Positions 24,320 to 33,023 are shown, counted from the stretch's first letter. The stretch: DNA of 36,414 nucleotides from Gemmatimonadota bacterium (GCA_007125125.1 SLDT01000204.1:1-36414); one strand, 5' to 3'. Notes: a model not told the origin generated them from the letters alone. Numbers and translations: made by a program.

Positions 24320-26212
24320 ATGATGGAGCAGACGAACGATTCCCCGCGGCGCGGGCGATGGACAAGGCGGCTGGCCGCCCTTCCGGTGATGGCGGTGGCG
24401 GGGCTCGTGGCGGCCGGGTGCGGCGGGGGCTCCGGGGGCGGTGCGGCTGCGACGCCTGCGCCCACCCCGGTGACGCCCCCCGCCCCCTATCCGGACCCGG
24501 TCGACCCGACCGACCGCACCCCGAACGTGGTGCACGACGACGATGCCGTCTGGAGCTGGGACGAGCGCGATCCGCGGCTCTTCCTCGAACCCGGGGGACA
24601 GAACGCCCCGCAGGCCGCCTACGGGATGGAGCTGATGGCGAACAGCCCCCTTCCGGAGGGGTTCGGGACGAACTCGGACCTCGCCTTCGCGGGGAACTAC
24701 GCCTTCGTGGGGAACTACAACGGCTACAACATTTACGACGTGTCGAACCCGGCGAACCCGGTGCTCCACGTCTCGGTGCTCTGCCCGGGGAACCAGGGCG
24801 ACCTCTCGGTCCACGGGAACCTCCTCTTCAAGTCGGTGCAGGCGGCGAGCGCGCGCCTCGACTGCGGGCCACAGGGGGTCGACGGACCGGTGAGCCCGGA
24901 GCGCTTCCGGGGGGTGCGGATCTTCGACATCTCGGACATCCAGAACCCAACGCAGGTGGCGGCAGTGCAGACCTGCCGCGGATCGCACACGCACACGCTC
25001 GTTACGCGCCCCGGGGATGACGCGAACGTCTACGTCTACGTCTCGGGCACGAGCGGGGTGCGGTCGGGTGAAGAACTCCCGGGCTGCGTCTCGGACCGCG
25101 ACGACCCCGAGAGCTCCTTCTTCCAGATCGAGGTGATCCGGGTGCCGGTGGCGGCGCCGCACGAGGCGACGGTGATTCGGGAGTCCCGGGTCTTCGCGGA
25201 CGCCGAGACGGGCGACATTGCCGGGCTGCGCGGGCTCACCCGGGACGGCCGTCCGGCCCAGTCGCCGATCAATGCGTGCCACGACATCACCACCTATCCG
25301 GCGATCGGCTACGCGGGAGGTGCCTGTTCGGGGAACGGGCTCCTGCTCGACATCCGTGACCCCGCGAACCCGGTGCGGGTGCACGAGGTGGCCGACGCGA
25401 ACTTCGCCTACTGGCACTCGGCGACCTTCAACAATGACGGGACGACGGTGATCTTCACGGACGAGTGGGGGGGCGGGAGCTCGCCCCGCTGCCGCGCGAT
25501 CGACCCGCCGGAGTGGGGGGGCAACGCGATCTTCGACATCGTCGACGGCCGGATGGAGCTCAGGAGCTACTACAAGATCCCCGTCCCGATCAACCCTACC
25601 TGCGTGGCGCACAACGGGTCGCTCGTTCCGGTGCCGGGGCGCGACATCAAGGTGCAGTCCTGGTACGAGGGCGGAATCTCGATCTTCGACTTCACGGACT
25701 CGGCGAACCCCTTCGAGATCGCCTTCTTTAACCGGGGACCGAACACGCAAGGGGGCGGGGGCTTCTGGTCGGCCTACTGGTACAACGGGTACGTCTACGG
25801 GGCCGAGCTCGGCCGAGGGCTCGACATTCTCCGGCTGACCCCCGCGGAGTTCCTGAGCGCGAACGAGATCGAGGCCGCGATGACCGTGGTCATGGATGAG
25901 TTCAATGCGCAGCACCAGCCGCGGATCGAGTGGCCGGTGACCTTCGTGCTCGCGCGGGCCCACGTCGACCAGCTCGAGCGGGCCGGCGTGCTCTCGTCGG
26001 GGATGGTCGAGCGGCTGCGCACCGAACTCGCGTCGGCCGAGGGAGCGAGCGGAAACGCCCGGAGCCAGGCGGCCGAGCGGCTCACGAGCACGGCCGGTGA
26101 GCTCGCCGGTGCCACCCTCGCGGCGCCCGTGCACGGGACCCCCGAGATCGCGAACCGCCAGCGGGAGCTCCTCGTCCAGGCGATGCGCGACCTGGCGGGC
26201 ACGCTGCGGTAG
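24320..26212 (+). CDS. LVIVD-repeat beta-propeller lipoprotein
   Basis: The product has 630 residues. The lipobox LVAAGC (Cys34) is followed by a Gly/Ala/Pro linker. Residues about 110-540 contain LVIVD-type blades: YNIYDVSNPANPVL, VRIFDISDIQNPTQV, LLLDIRDPANPVRV and ISIFDFTDSANPFEI. These form a surface beta-propeller whose ligand is not known. Histidines in SHTHTL, CHDITTY, YWHSATF and CVAHNG recur at equivalent blade positions and could coordinate metal. The last 120 residues are helical (ARAHVDQLERAGVL onward). GGAGA lies 8 bases before ATG 24320. It pairs with the DUF305 gene and ends at a strong hairpin. Confidence 0.9.
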   Translation: MMEQTNDSPRRGRWTRRLAALPVMAVAGLVAAGCGGGSGGGAAATPAPTPVTPPAPYPDPVDPTDRTPNVVHDDDAVWSWDERDPRLFLEPGGQNAPQAAYGMELMANSPLPEGFGTNSDLAFAGNYAFVGNYNGYNIYDVSNPANPVLHVSVLCPGNQGDLSVHGNLLFKSVQAASARLDCGPQGVDGPVSPERFRGVRIFDISDIQNPTQVAAVQTCRGSHTHTLVTRPGDDANVYVYVSGTSGVRSGEELPGCVSDRDDPESSFFQIEVIRVPVAAPHEATVIRESRVFADAETGDIAGLRGLTRDGRPAQSPINACHDITTYPAIGYAGGACSGNGLLLDIRDPANPVRVHEVADANFAYWHSATFNNDGTTVIFTDEWGGGSSPRCRAIDPPEWGGNAIFDIVDGRMELRSYYKIPVPINPTCVAHNGSLVPVPGRDIKVQSWYEGGISIFDFTDSANPFEIAFFNRGPNTQGGGGFWSAYWYNGYVYGAELGRGLDILRLTPAEFLSANEIEAAMTVVMDEFNAQHQPRIEWPVTFVLARAHVDQLERAGVLSSGMVERLRTELASAEGASGNARSQAAERLTSTAGELAGATLAAPVHGTPEIANRQRELLVQAMRDLAGTLR

Positions 26213-26251
26213 CCCCGCTCGACCAGGGCCAGCACGCTCGAAGGGAGCCGG

Positions 26252-26284
26252 AGACCCCGGCGGTGCATGGCGCCGCCGGGGTCT
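26252..26284 (+). terminator. Terminator after LVIVD gene
   Basis: A perfect 12-base stem, AGACCCCGGCGG with CCGCCGGGGTCT, surrounds a 9-base loop, then TCGCGTTCG. It lies 40 bases after the stop and ends the DUF305-LVIVD transcript. Confidence 0.75.
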
Positions 26285-26414
26285 TCGCGTTCGAAGGCGG
26301 CAGAGCCTTACCCGTCGGGGTGAAGAGGAGGGAGTCCGGGGCCGGCCCGGGCAGCGCCAGAAGGGATGCGACAAGAAGCGATGGCATGTCAGGCCATGCT
26401 TCGGGAGCAGGAAC

Positions 26415-26445
26415 TTGCAGACGGTGTGTCTCCCATCCTATTGTC
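26415..26445 (+). promoter_or_regulatory. Putative -33/-7 promoter (DinB-like gene)
   Basis: TTG (26415-26417), 21 bases, TATTGTC (26439-26445). The -7 element lies inside an inverted repeat, so a bound protein would block it. The start codon is 73 bases downstream. Confidence 0.4.
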
Positions 26446-26459
26446 GGGACGACGATAGG
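26437..26459. promoter_or_regulatory. Operator-like inverted repeat over the -7 element
   Basis: CCTATTGTC (26437-26445) and GACGATAGG (26451-26459) match as an inverted repeat in 8 of 9 positions around GGGAC. The overlap with the putative -7 element suggests repression of the DinB-like gene. The regulator is not in this window as far as I can tell. Confidence 0.45.
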
Positions 26460-26517
26460 GCGTGCCGCGCCCCGGCGACACCCCGGGGGCGGCCTCACAC
26501 GAGCCCGGGTGCACCCC

Positions 26518-27042
26518 ATGAAGGAGCCACCTCCCCGCCCCGAAGTCTGGCTTCGGGGCCCCGTGACGGGCATGGCCCCGTCGCTCCAGCCCGTCGCGCA
26601 CGCCCTTCTCCAGGCCCTGGAGGAGCTCGAGCGCATCACCCCGGTGCTTCGCCAGGAGGACCTCGGCTCCGAGCCCGGCAAGGCGGCCTCCCTCTGGTTC
26701 CACTACACCCACCTTGCCGGCAGCCTGGACCGGCTCCTGACCTACGCGCGCGGCGAGGCGCTCTCGCCCGAGCAGCAGTCCCGGCTTGCGATCGAACGGG
26801 GCACCGAACCACCCCCCGACGCGACCCCGGCGGCGCTTCTCGCCGATGTGCGGGAGGTGATCGGGGTGGCGATCGAGCAGCTCCGCGACACCCGCGAGTC
26901 CGAGCTCGACGAGTTCCGAGGCGTGGGACGGGCGGGGCACCCCTCGACCGTCCGCGGGCTCCTCTTCCACGCGGCCGAACACACGGCCCGCCATGTCGGG
27001 CAGATCACCACGACTGCACGTGTCCTCCAACGGTTGAGGTGA
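26518..27042 (+). CDS. DinB-like (DUF664/DinB superfamily) protein
   Basis: The product has 174 residues, a normal length for DinB-fold proteins, which are four-helix bundles holding a metal with three histidines. His62 or His65 (WFHYTHLAGSLDRLL) and His155 with His159 (AAEHTARHVGQI) are the likely ligands. The family includes thiol S-transferases (bacillithiol, mycothiol) and damage-inducible proteins; the substrate cannot be told here. No signal peptide, so cytoplasmic. ATG 26518 lacks a clear ribosome site; ATG 26572 is an alternative that would still keep all motifs. It is preceded by a promoter overlapped by a palindrome and followed by a tight palindromic terminator, so it is a stand-alone regulated gene. 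Confidence 0.8.
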   Translation: MKEPPPRPEVWLRGPVTGMAPSLQPVAHALLQALEELERITPVLRQEDLGSEPGKAASLWFHYTHLAGSLDRLLTYARGEALSPEQQSRLAIERGTEPPPDATPAALLADVREVIGVAIEQLRDTRESELDEFRGVGRAGHPSTVRGLLFHAAEHTARHVGQITTTARVLQRLR

Positions 27043-27060
27043 GCCGGGACCGGTCCCGGC
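27043..27060 (+). terminator. Palindromic terminator between convergent genes
   Basis: GCCGGGACC directly abuts GGTCCCGGC, a perfect 18-base palindrome one base after the DinB-like stop, followed by CTTTAG. In RNA the central bases would open as the loop. Confidence 0.6.
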
Positions 27061-27125
27061 CTTTAGCATGGCCATCCTGACCGGGGTCGCGGCCGCCCAC
27101 CGGCGCACCGGCTCCCGCGGACGAA

Positions 27126-29024
27126 TCAGAGCCCCCGCAGGCAGGCCCTCCAGAGCGCCTCCACGTCGAGGGCCTCGAGGAGGAGCTCGGCCTCGACCGC
27201 GAGCGTGCCGGCCCATTCGACCTCGTGCGGCCACCGCGCCCGGACCCCCTCGCACTCCGCGCCGCGGTAGGCGAGTTCGAGCTCGAGGGCGACGAACTGG
27301 AGCACCCGTCCCCGCACCCGCCACCGCCGTCGCTCCTCGATGAAGGGACGAAGCGTGCGGAGCACTTCGGCGGCCTCGACATCGGCCCCCGCCCGGACGA
27401 GCTCGCCCGCGACGAGGAGCCGGTCGTCCATGGAGGCGGCCCGGTGCCCCTGCTCGCGGAGCTCCCCCACCCCGCCGAGCCCGAGCCGGTGCTCGACCAC
27501 GCTCCGGACCGGGCCGAGGGCGTGCGCCCCGGGGTTCCAGTGCCCCACCTGCTCGAGGAGCGCGAGCGCGGCCTCCTCCTCCCCCCGCTCCGAGGCCTCG
27601 AGCGCCCGCAGGAGAGCCCCGTCGAGGTCCCAGGGCACCGGCTCGCCCCCGACCGAGGCCACCGACCGCTCGACCCCCCATCCCCCCACAACCAGGAGGA
27701 AGGCAGAGGCAAGCGCGACCCCCCGCGCGGCCCATCGGCGCCCACTCTCCGGGCTTGCCGCCCGCTCCCCGCTCCGGTGCGCCGAGAGCACCCCGAAGGC
27801 GACGGCCCCGACGACGAGGAGAACCGGGTAGTCCCAGTCGAAGTCGAAGCCGGCATGGGTCCCGAGAAGGGCCAGGGCCCCGGCGGCGGCGATGAGTCCG
27901 GCCTCCCTTCCTCCCGACGGGGGTGGGTCGATGCCCCCGAAGCCCTGCTGCCCCGGAGGAGCGGGCCCGCGCAGGAGGAGCCCGAGGACGAGCCAGGCGG
28001 CGGCGAGGGTGGCGAGCCAGACGGGGATGCCCCCGAGGAGGCCGTGGCCCGCGAGGACCTCGAGGTAGTCGTTGTGGACGGAGGCCGAGCGGGAGGTGCC
28101 GAAGGAGGCGTGCGGGGTCGAGGCCCAGCGGTACGAGCCGGGCCCGGTCCCGGTGAGAGGCGCCTCGGCGAGCATTCCCCATGCGCCCTGCCAGTAGTCG
28201 AAGCGGACCATGAGGTTGCCCGTGTCGAGGCCCCGCTCGACGATGCGCTCGGTGCCGGTGCCGGGGGCGGGGGCGAGGGTGCCGAGGGCGAGGACGAGGG
28301 CGAGGGTCGCGGCACCGGTCACGGCGAGGTCGGTCGCGACGCGCCGAAGCTCCCGCACGCGGAGGGCGACGACGAGGGCGACGAGGACGCCGAGGAGGGC
28401 GAGGGCGAGCCCGGCGCGGGAGGCGGCGAGCCAGGTGCCGGTGGCGCCTCCGGCGGCGAGGATCCATCCGGCAAGGCGGACCCACCCGGCGGCCCCGAGG
28501 GCGAGGCCAAGTCCAAGGAGCGCCATCGCTCCCATGAGTGTGGCCGACTGGTTGTGCCAGGAGAGGGCCAGCCACGCATTGCCCCCGGCGCCGCCCCAGT
28601 ATGCGAGGAACGCCTCCCACCAGAACCGGAGGGCGGCCGTGCCGAGGACGAGTCCGAGGGCGAGGGGGCCGGCGGGGCGCCGCCAGAGGTGGCGCGCGGC
28701 GAGCCAGGCCGGGGGGGCGAGGGAGAGGCTCGCGAGGGGGAGGACCCAGCCGGCGCGGACCTCCGCAAAGGCGAGGGCGAGGAGGGGGCCGAGGGCCCAG
28801 CCCGCGACGACGAGCCGGGTGAAGGCCGAGGCGACCGCGAGCTCGCGGAGTGTTGCAGCGAGGACGAGGAGGCCGAGGGCGATCGCCGGGAAGAGCGAGG
28901 CGAGGGCGCGTCCGCCGTCGTGGGCGGCGAGGTGCCAGGTGGCGGCAGCGAGAAAGGCCAGCGCGACAAGGTCGCGGGCGTGCTCGACCCAGCCGGGCGA
29001 GCCCGTGCCCGAGGTCCGCGTCAC
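27126..29024 (-). CDS. O-antigen ligase/polymerase-like membrane protein with soluble tail
   Basis: The product has 632 residues. About ten to twelve membrane segments fill residues 15-430. The Wzy_C/O-antigen ligase signature is present around 270-335: VRFDYWQGAWGML, GTGPGSYRW, VHNDYLEVLAGHGLLGG. Such proteins join or polymerise lipid-carried glycans at the periplasmic face. The last 180 residues are soluble and helical (ERGEEEAALALLEQVGHWNP, RLLVAGELVRAGADVEAAEV), TPR-like, an arrangement seen in some Wzy_C proteins. The start is a GTG at 29024 overlapping the cysM stop (GTGA), with AGGGGG just before it, so translation is coupled to cysM. No other glycan genes are nearby. Confidence 0.85.
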   Translation of the reverse strand: MTRTSGTGSPGWVEHARDLVALAFLAAATWHLAAHDGGRALASLFPAIALGLLVLAATLRELAVASAFTRLVVAGWALGPLLALAFAEVRAGWVLPLASLSLAPPAWLAARHLWRRPAGPLALGLVLGTAALRFWWEAFLAYWGGAGGNAWLALSWHNQSATLMGAMALLGLGLALGAAGWVRLAGWILAAGGATGTWLAASRAGLALALLGVLVALVVALRVRELRRVATDLAVTGAATLALVLALGTLAPAPGTGTERIVERGLDTGNLMVRFDYWQGAWGMLAEAPLTGTGPGSYRWASTPHASFGTSRSASVHNDYLEVLAGHGLLGGIPVWLATLAAAWLVLGLLLRGPAPPGQQGFGGIDPPPSGGREAGLIAAAGALALLGTHAGFDFDWDYPVLLVVGAVAFGVLSAHRSGERAASPESGRRWAARGVALASAFLLVVGGWGVERSVASVGGEPVPWDLDGALLRALEASERGEEEAALALLEQVGHWNPGAHALGPVRSVVEHRLGLGGVGELREQGHRAASMDDRLLVAGELVRAGADVEAAEVLRTLRPFIEERRRWRVRGRVLQFVALELELAYRGAECEGVRARWPHEVEWAGTLAVEAELLLEALDVEALWRACLRGL

Positions 29025-29959
29025 ATCCCCCTCGAGCGGGCGAGGGCGGCGTCGAAAACCCCGGTCGAGAGGTAGCGGTCGCCGCGGTCGCAGACGATTG
29101 CGACAATGACGGCGCCCTCGACCTCGGCCGAGATGCGCAGCGCGCCCGCGACGGAGCCCCCGGAAGAGATGCCGCAGAAGACACCTTCGCGCCGCGCGAG
29201 CTCGCGCATCGTCTCCTCGGCGGTCTCCTGCTCGATGTCGAGGGTACGGTCGACCCGGTCGGGCTCGTAGATCGCGGGGACGTAGCCCTCTTCCCAGCGG
29301 CGGATCCCGGGGATGCGGGCGCCCTCGGCGGGCTGGAGCCCGATGATCTGGATGGCGGGGTTCTGCTCCTTCAGGAAGCGCGAGACCCCCATGATCGTCC
29401 CGGTCGTCCCCATCGAGCTCACGAAGTGGGTGATTCGGCCTCCGGTGGCCTCCCAGATCTCGGGGCCCGTCGTTTCGTAGTGGGCACGGGGGTTGTCAGG
29501 ATTTGCGAACTGGTTCAGGACGCGGCCCCGCCCCTCGCCCTCCAGGGCGAGGGCGACGTCGCGCGCGCCCTCCATTCCCTCGTCGGGGGTGACCTCGAGG
29601 AGTTCTGCCCCGTAGGCGGCCATGGCGAGCTTGCGCTCGTCGCTCATGTCGGAGGGGATCACGAGGAGCATACGGTAGCCGCGGATCGCAGCCGCCATCG
29701 CGAGGGCGATTCCGGTATTCCCGGAGGTGGCCTCGATGAGGGTGTCGCCGGGTTCGATCTCGCCTCGCTCCTCGGCGCGATGGATCATGCTCACCGCCGG
29801 GCGGTCCTTGACGGAGCCGGCGGGGTTGTGGCCCTCGAGCTTCGCGAGCACGTGGTTCGAGGTGTCCCCCGGGAGGCTCCGGAGACGGACGAGGGGGGTT
29901 CGTCCCACGGTCGACTCCATCCCTGGCCGGGTCGGAAGGATCGGACGATCGTCTGGCAT
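29021..29959 (-). CDS. cysM: Cysteine synthase B (O-acetylserine sulfhydrylase)
   Basis: This PLP enzyme makes cysteine from O-acetylserine and sulfide or thiosulfate. The product has 312 residues. PAGSVKDRPA carries the PLP lysine (Lys51), SGNTGIALAM binds the substrate carboxylate, SSMGTTGTIMG binds phosphate, and CGISSGGSVAGALR closes the site. RITHFVSSMGTTG and CDRGDRYLSTGVF are much closer to E. coli CysM than to CysK, hence the symbol. The start is uncertain: ATG 29959 and ATG 29920 (MESTVGRTPLV, aligning with the E. coli N-terminus) both lack strong ribosome sites. Its last codon and stop overlap the ligase-like gene. It is divergent from the APC-Usp gene across 159 bases. Confidence 0.93.
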   Translation of the reverse strand: MPDDRPILPTRPGMESTVGRTPLVRLRSLPGDTSNHVLAKLEGHNPAGSVKDRPAVSMIHRAEERGEIEPGDTLIEATSGNTGIALAMAAAIRGYRMLLVIPSDMSDERKLAMAAYGAELLEVTPDEGMEGARDVALALEGEGRGRVLNQFANPDNPRAHYETTGPEIWEATGGRITHFVSSMGTTGTIMGVSRFLKEQNPAIQIIGLQPAEGARIPGIRRWEEGYVPAIYEPDRVDRTLDIEQETAEETMRELARREGVFCGISSGGSVAGALRISAEVEGAVIVAIVCDRGDRYLSTGVFDAALARSRGM

Positions 29960-30038
29960 CGAGTTCGGTCGGGAGAGATCGAGGTGGCGGGGGTGATCGG
30001 ACACCGGGAGCAGGGACCGGTGGCTCCGTGCCCCCCCT

Positions 30039-30067
30039 TTGCGAGTCATCGGGGAGGCGATACACTG
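30039..30067 (+). promoter_or_regulatory. Putative -33/-7 promoter (APC-Usp gene)
   Basis: TTG of TTTG (30039-30041), 19 bases, TACACTG (30061-30067). It lies 51 bases before the proposed TTG start codon. Confidence 0.45.
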
Positions 30068-30118
30068 CGAAGCCCCCTGCGGTCCGATGCCGCACTCACT
30101 TCGCACCCCACCCTGCCC

Positions 30119-32536
30119 TTGACGAACCTGACAGGTCTTCCCGGCTCAGGAAAGGAGGCCGGCGAGAGCGGCCGAGCGCTCAGCCGGGACCTCGGCTTCT
30201 TCTCCGTCTTCACGACCGCGACCGGAACGATGATCGGAGCCGGAATCTTCATCCTTCCGGGGGTGGCGGCGGCGGGAGCCGGGCCGGGTGCGGCTCTCTC
30301 CTTCCTCTTCGCCGGGCTGATCACGGGACTCGCCGCATTGAGCGTGAGCGAGCTCGCCACCGCGATGCCGAAGGCGGGAGGTGACTACTACTTCGTGAGC
30401 CGTGCCACGGGGCCTCTCGTCGGGGCGATGGTCGGGCTCGGTGCGTGGATGGCTCTCGTGCTCAAGGGGGCGTTCGCCCTCGTGGGCCTCGGACAGTATG
30501 TCCTGCACTTTTCGCCCGTGCCGATCCTTGTCTCGGCAGCGGTGGCCGGCGTCGCCCTCACGGCGGTGAACATCTTCGGTGCGAAGGCAAGCGGAGCCCT
30601 CCAGAACCTGATCGTGGTCGCGCTCCTGGCGATCATGGTGGTCTTCGCCGTCACCGGGTTTCGCGCGATGGAGCGGGCCACGATGGTCCCGCTCCTCCCC
30701 TTCGGCTGGGAAGGGGTCTTCGCGACCACGGGTGTGGTCTTCATCTCCTACCTTGGCGTGATGAAGGCGGCGGCGATCTCCGAGGAGGTGCGGGACCCGG
30801 GCCGAAACCTCCCCGCCGGAATTCTGGCTTCGGTGCTCGTGGTGACCCTGCTGTACGTGGTCACCATGGTCATCGTGACCGGGGTTCTCCCGCTCGAGCT
30901 CGTCGTGACCGCGCCGGCTCCCCTTGCCGACGCCGCCGGCCTGTTCCTGGGGGCCCTCGGGGGCCTGGCCGTCGCGATCGCCGGCCTCCTGGCGACCCTC
31001 TCGACGGGCAACGCTGCACTCCTCTCCTCGTCACGCTATCCCTTCGCCATGGCCCGGGACGGTCTGCTGAGCTCGTGGATCAGCCAGGTGCACGGGACAC
31101 TCCGCACCCCGGTGCGATCGATCCTGCTCACCGGGGTCGTGATGACCGGGCTGGCCCTGCTCCTCGATGTCGAGGAACTGGCGAAGCTCGGGGGAGCGTT
31201 CGGGCTCGTCGTCTTCGCCCTCGTGCACGTTTCCGTACTCATTCTCCGGCGGGTGTCACCCCCTTGGTACCGGCCGGTCTTTCGAGTCCCTCTCTACCCC
31301 CTCTTCCCGGCACTGGGCGCCCTCTCTTCGCTCGCCCTCCTGCCCGGGATGGGCCGGTTTTCGCATGGCGCGACGGCTACGCTCCTCCTTCTGGCGGCCG
31401 CATGGTTCTTCCACCGACGGAGGGTGGTGCGCGCGGCCGGTCACCGACTCCAGCCCGAGTACGGGCTTCTCGACCGCGTCCGGGAGATCCACCAGGTGCA
31501 GGCCCTGGAAGAGAAGCGCTCGGCCTTCGAGGCAGACATCGAACCGGCCGGGCCGGCGCTCCCCGGCACCCCGGACGAAGTGCGGCCCGGTGTCGTGGTC
31601 GAACTCGAGGCGGGGCGCCCCTTCCGGCAGCTCCTCACCCTCGGCGCCGCCCTCGCGAACCGGTACCGGGCTCCCCTCGACGGCGTCGTGATCACCGAGG
31701 TGCCGATGCAGAGGGCACTCGACTCGGGCGACGATTCGATCCAGCCCGAGTGGCGGGCCCGGCTCGACTCCCTGGCCGACGGACTTGGGATCGACCTTCG
31801 GTTCCGGCAACTCCTCGCCAGAGATCGCGCTCAGGCGTTGATGGGGCTCTCCCGCGCGGGGGCGCGCATCGTGCTCATGGACTGGCGCTCGGACTTCCGC
31901 GCCAGCCGGCTCATCGGGAGCTACGTGGATCGCGTCATGCGCCGCAGCGCCGCTCGGGTCGGTGTGCTCAAGTATCGAGGGCACAAGGCCTACGACCGTA
32001 TTCTGGTAGCAACCGCGGGGAGTCCATATGCCACCGCCGAAGTCGAGGTCGCCGACGCGATTGCCTCCTTCTCCGGAGGGAAGATGACCTTCATGATGGT
32101 GCTACCACCATCGGCCTCGGAGGCACGGGAGAGGCAGGCCCGTTCCTATCTGGAGACCCTCGCGGGGCTCACGGAGAGCCCGGCCGAGCTCCTCGTGGTC
32201 CGTGGCGAAGACGTGGCCGCCGAGATCGTCCGGGTCGGCGAGGACCACGACCTGATCCTCCTCGGCGCCTCCCGCGAGATGAGCCTTCGCACGATGTTCG
32301 GGCGGCATGTCGTGGGACGGATCGCCGACGAAGTCGCCGAGAGAGCCCGCAGCTCCGTGCTCCTCACGCGGGACCCCCGGATGGGGCGTCGCCTCTCGGG
32401 CCGCCTGGCATGGGGTTACGCACGACTCCGTGGATGGGTACCGTACCGAGCGGACCCCCAAGGGCGAGAAGACGCGGATGACGAAACGCGTTTGGCTCCC
32501 TTCCCGCGCAGGGAAAGAAAGGACCGGGGCCAATGA
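30119..32536 (+). CDS. APC-superfamily transporter fused to two universal-stress (Usp) domains
   Basis: The product has about 805 residues. Residues 20-440 form twelve membrane segments of the amino acid-polyamine-organocation family, opening with FSVFTTATGTMIGAGIFILPG, the substrate-binding glycine helix. A basic linker follows, then two Usp-like domains: about 494-620 (LLTLGAALANRYRAPLDGV) and about 624-755 (YDRILVATAGSPYA ... DLILLGASREMSL). The second retains a GAS ... GRHVVG nucleotide-loop-like motif. Such fusions are known in bacteria, and the Usp part is thought to regulate transport. I propose TTG 30119 because no ATG or GTG occurs before the first helix in frame and the promoter candidate lies just upstream; no ribosome site is visible. 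The substrate is unknown. Confidence 0.85.
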   Translation: MTNLTGLPGSGKEAGESGRALSRDLGFFSVFTTATGTMIGAGIFILPGVAAAGAGPGAALSFLFAGLITGLAALSVSELATAMPKAGGDYYFVSRATGPLVGAMVGLGAWMALVLKGAFALVGLGQYVLHFSPVPILVSAAVAGVALTAVNIFGAKASGALQNLIVVALLAIMVVFAVTGFRAMERATMVPLLPFGWEGVFATTGVVFISYLGVMKAAAISEEVRDPGRNLPAGILASVLVVTLLYVVTMVIVTGVLPLELVVTAPAPLADAAGLFLGALGGLAVAIAGLLATLSTGNAALLSSSRYPFAMARDGLLSSWISQVHGTLRTPVRSILLTGVVMTGLALLLDVEELAKLGGAFGLVVFALVHVSVLILRRVSPPWYRPVFRVPLYPLFPALGALSSLALLPGMGRFSHGATATLLLLAAAWFFHRRRVVRAAGHRLQPEYGLLDRVREIHQVQALEEKRSAFEADIEPAGPALPGTPDEVRPGVVVELEAGRPFRQLLTLGAALANRYRAPLDGVVITEVPMQRALDSGDDSIQPEWRARLDSLADGLGIDLRFRQLLARDRAQALMGLSRAGARIVLMDWRSDFRASRLIGSYVDRVMRRSAARVGVLKYRGHKAYDRILVATAGSPYATAEVEVADAIASFSGGKMTFMMVLPPSASEARERQARSYLETLAGLTESPAELLVVRGEDVAAEIVRVGEDHDLILLGASREMSLRTMFGRHVVGRIADEVAERARSSVLLTRDPRMGRRLSGRLAWGYARLRGWVPYRADPQGREDADDETRLAPFPRRERKDRGQ

Positions 32537-32567
32537 CCGCTCCCGGTGTACGTGCGCGCTGGAAACC

Positions 32568-32596
32568 TTCGGAGGCGCTGCGTGTTCGCTACATTG
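32568..32596 (+). promoter_or_regulatory. Putative -33/-7 promoter (cupredoxin gene)
   Basis: TTC (32568-32570), 19 bases, TACATTG (32590-32596). Good -7 match, weaker -33. The start codon is 59 bases downstream. Confidence 0.4.
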
Positions 32597-32654
32597 TCCG
32601 TAAGGCTCTGCTCCCGGAGCCATTTCTGTTCGCCTCGGTACCCGGAGAAGCCTC

Positions 32655-33023
32655 ATGCGCGCGCCTCTAAGGACTGTCCTCCCCGCGATTCTCGTCCTCG
32701 CCCTCGCGGCCTCGGCCTGCGGTGACTCGTCGCCGACCGACAGCGACGATCTCGAGCGGACGACCTCGGTCGAAGTCCGTGACAGCTTCTTCAGCCCGTC
32801 GGCGAACCTCGTGGACCAAGGCGCGGAAGTGACGTGGAACTGGGTCAACACCTCGCTCGGCCACAACATCATCTGGGTCGACGCTGACCTCGAGAACGCG
32901 GGCACGCGACAGTTCGGCAGCCACACCGTTACGATGCCCGACGAACCCGGGGAGTACCGCTACTACTGCTCGCTCCACGGGTCGCCCACCTCGGGAATGC
33001 GCGGCCGGGTCATCGTCGAGTAG
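32655..33023 (+). CDS. Cupredoxin (plastocyanin-like) lipoprotein
   Basis: The product has 122 residues. The lipobox AASAC (Cys22) is followed by an SPTDSDD linker and a complete small blue-copper domain. Type 1 copper ligands are His70 (SLGHNI), Cys105 and His108 (YYCSLHG), and Met115 (SGM). It would be an electron carrier tethered at the envelope. GGAG lies 7 bases before the ATG. The chain is short but complete. The partner oxidase or reductase is not in this window. An alpha/beta hydrolase gene follows after 92 bases. Confidence 0.92.
   Translation: MRAPLRTVLPAILVLALAASACGDSSPTDSDDLERTTSVEVRDSFFSPSANLVDQGAEVTWNWVNTSLGHNIIWVDADLENAGTRQFGSHTVTMPDEPGEYRYYCSLHGSPTSGMRGRVIVE

Larger units (their letters stand above)
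26213..26517. other. 305-base intergenic region
   Basis: It contains the LVIVD terminator, a -33/-7 promoter candidate for the DinB-like gene and an overlapping inverted repeat. A reading frame on the opposite strand starts with a signal-like sequence but runs through the terminator and into the LVIVD gene, so I do not count it as a gene. Confidence 0.5.

Noticed and set aside
26285-26400. Minus-strand frame beginning with a signal-like sequence
   Set aside because: It runs through the LVIVD terminator and into that gene, with no ribosome site or domain.
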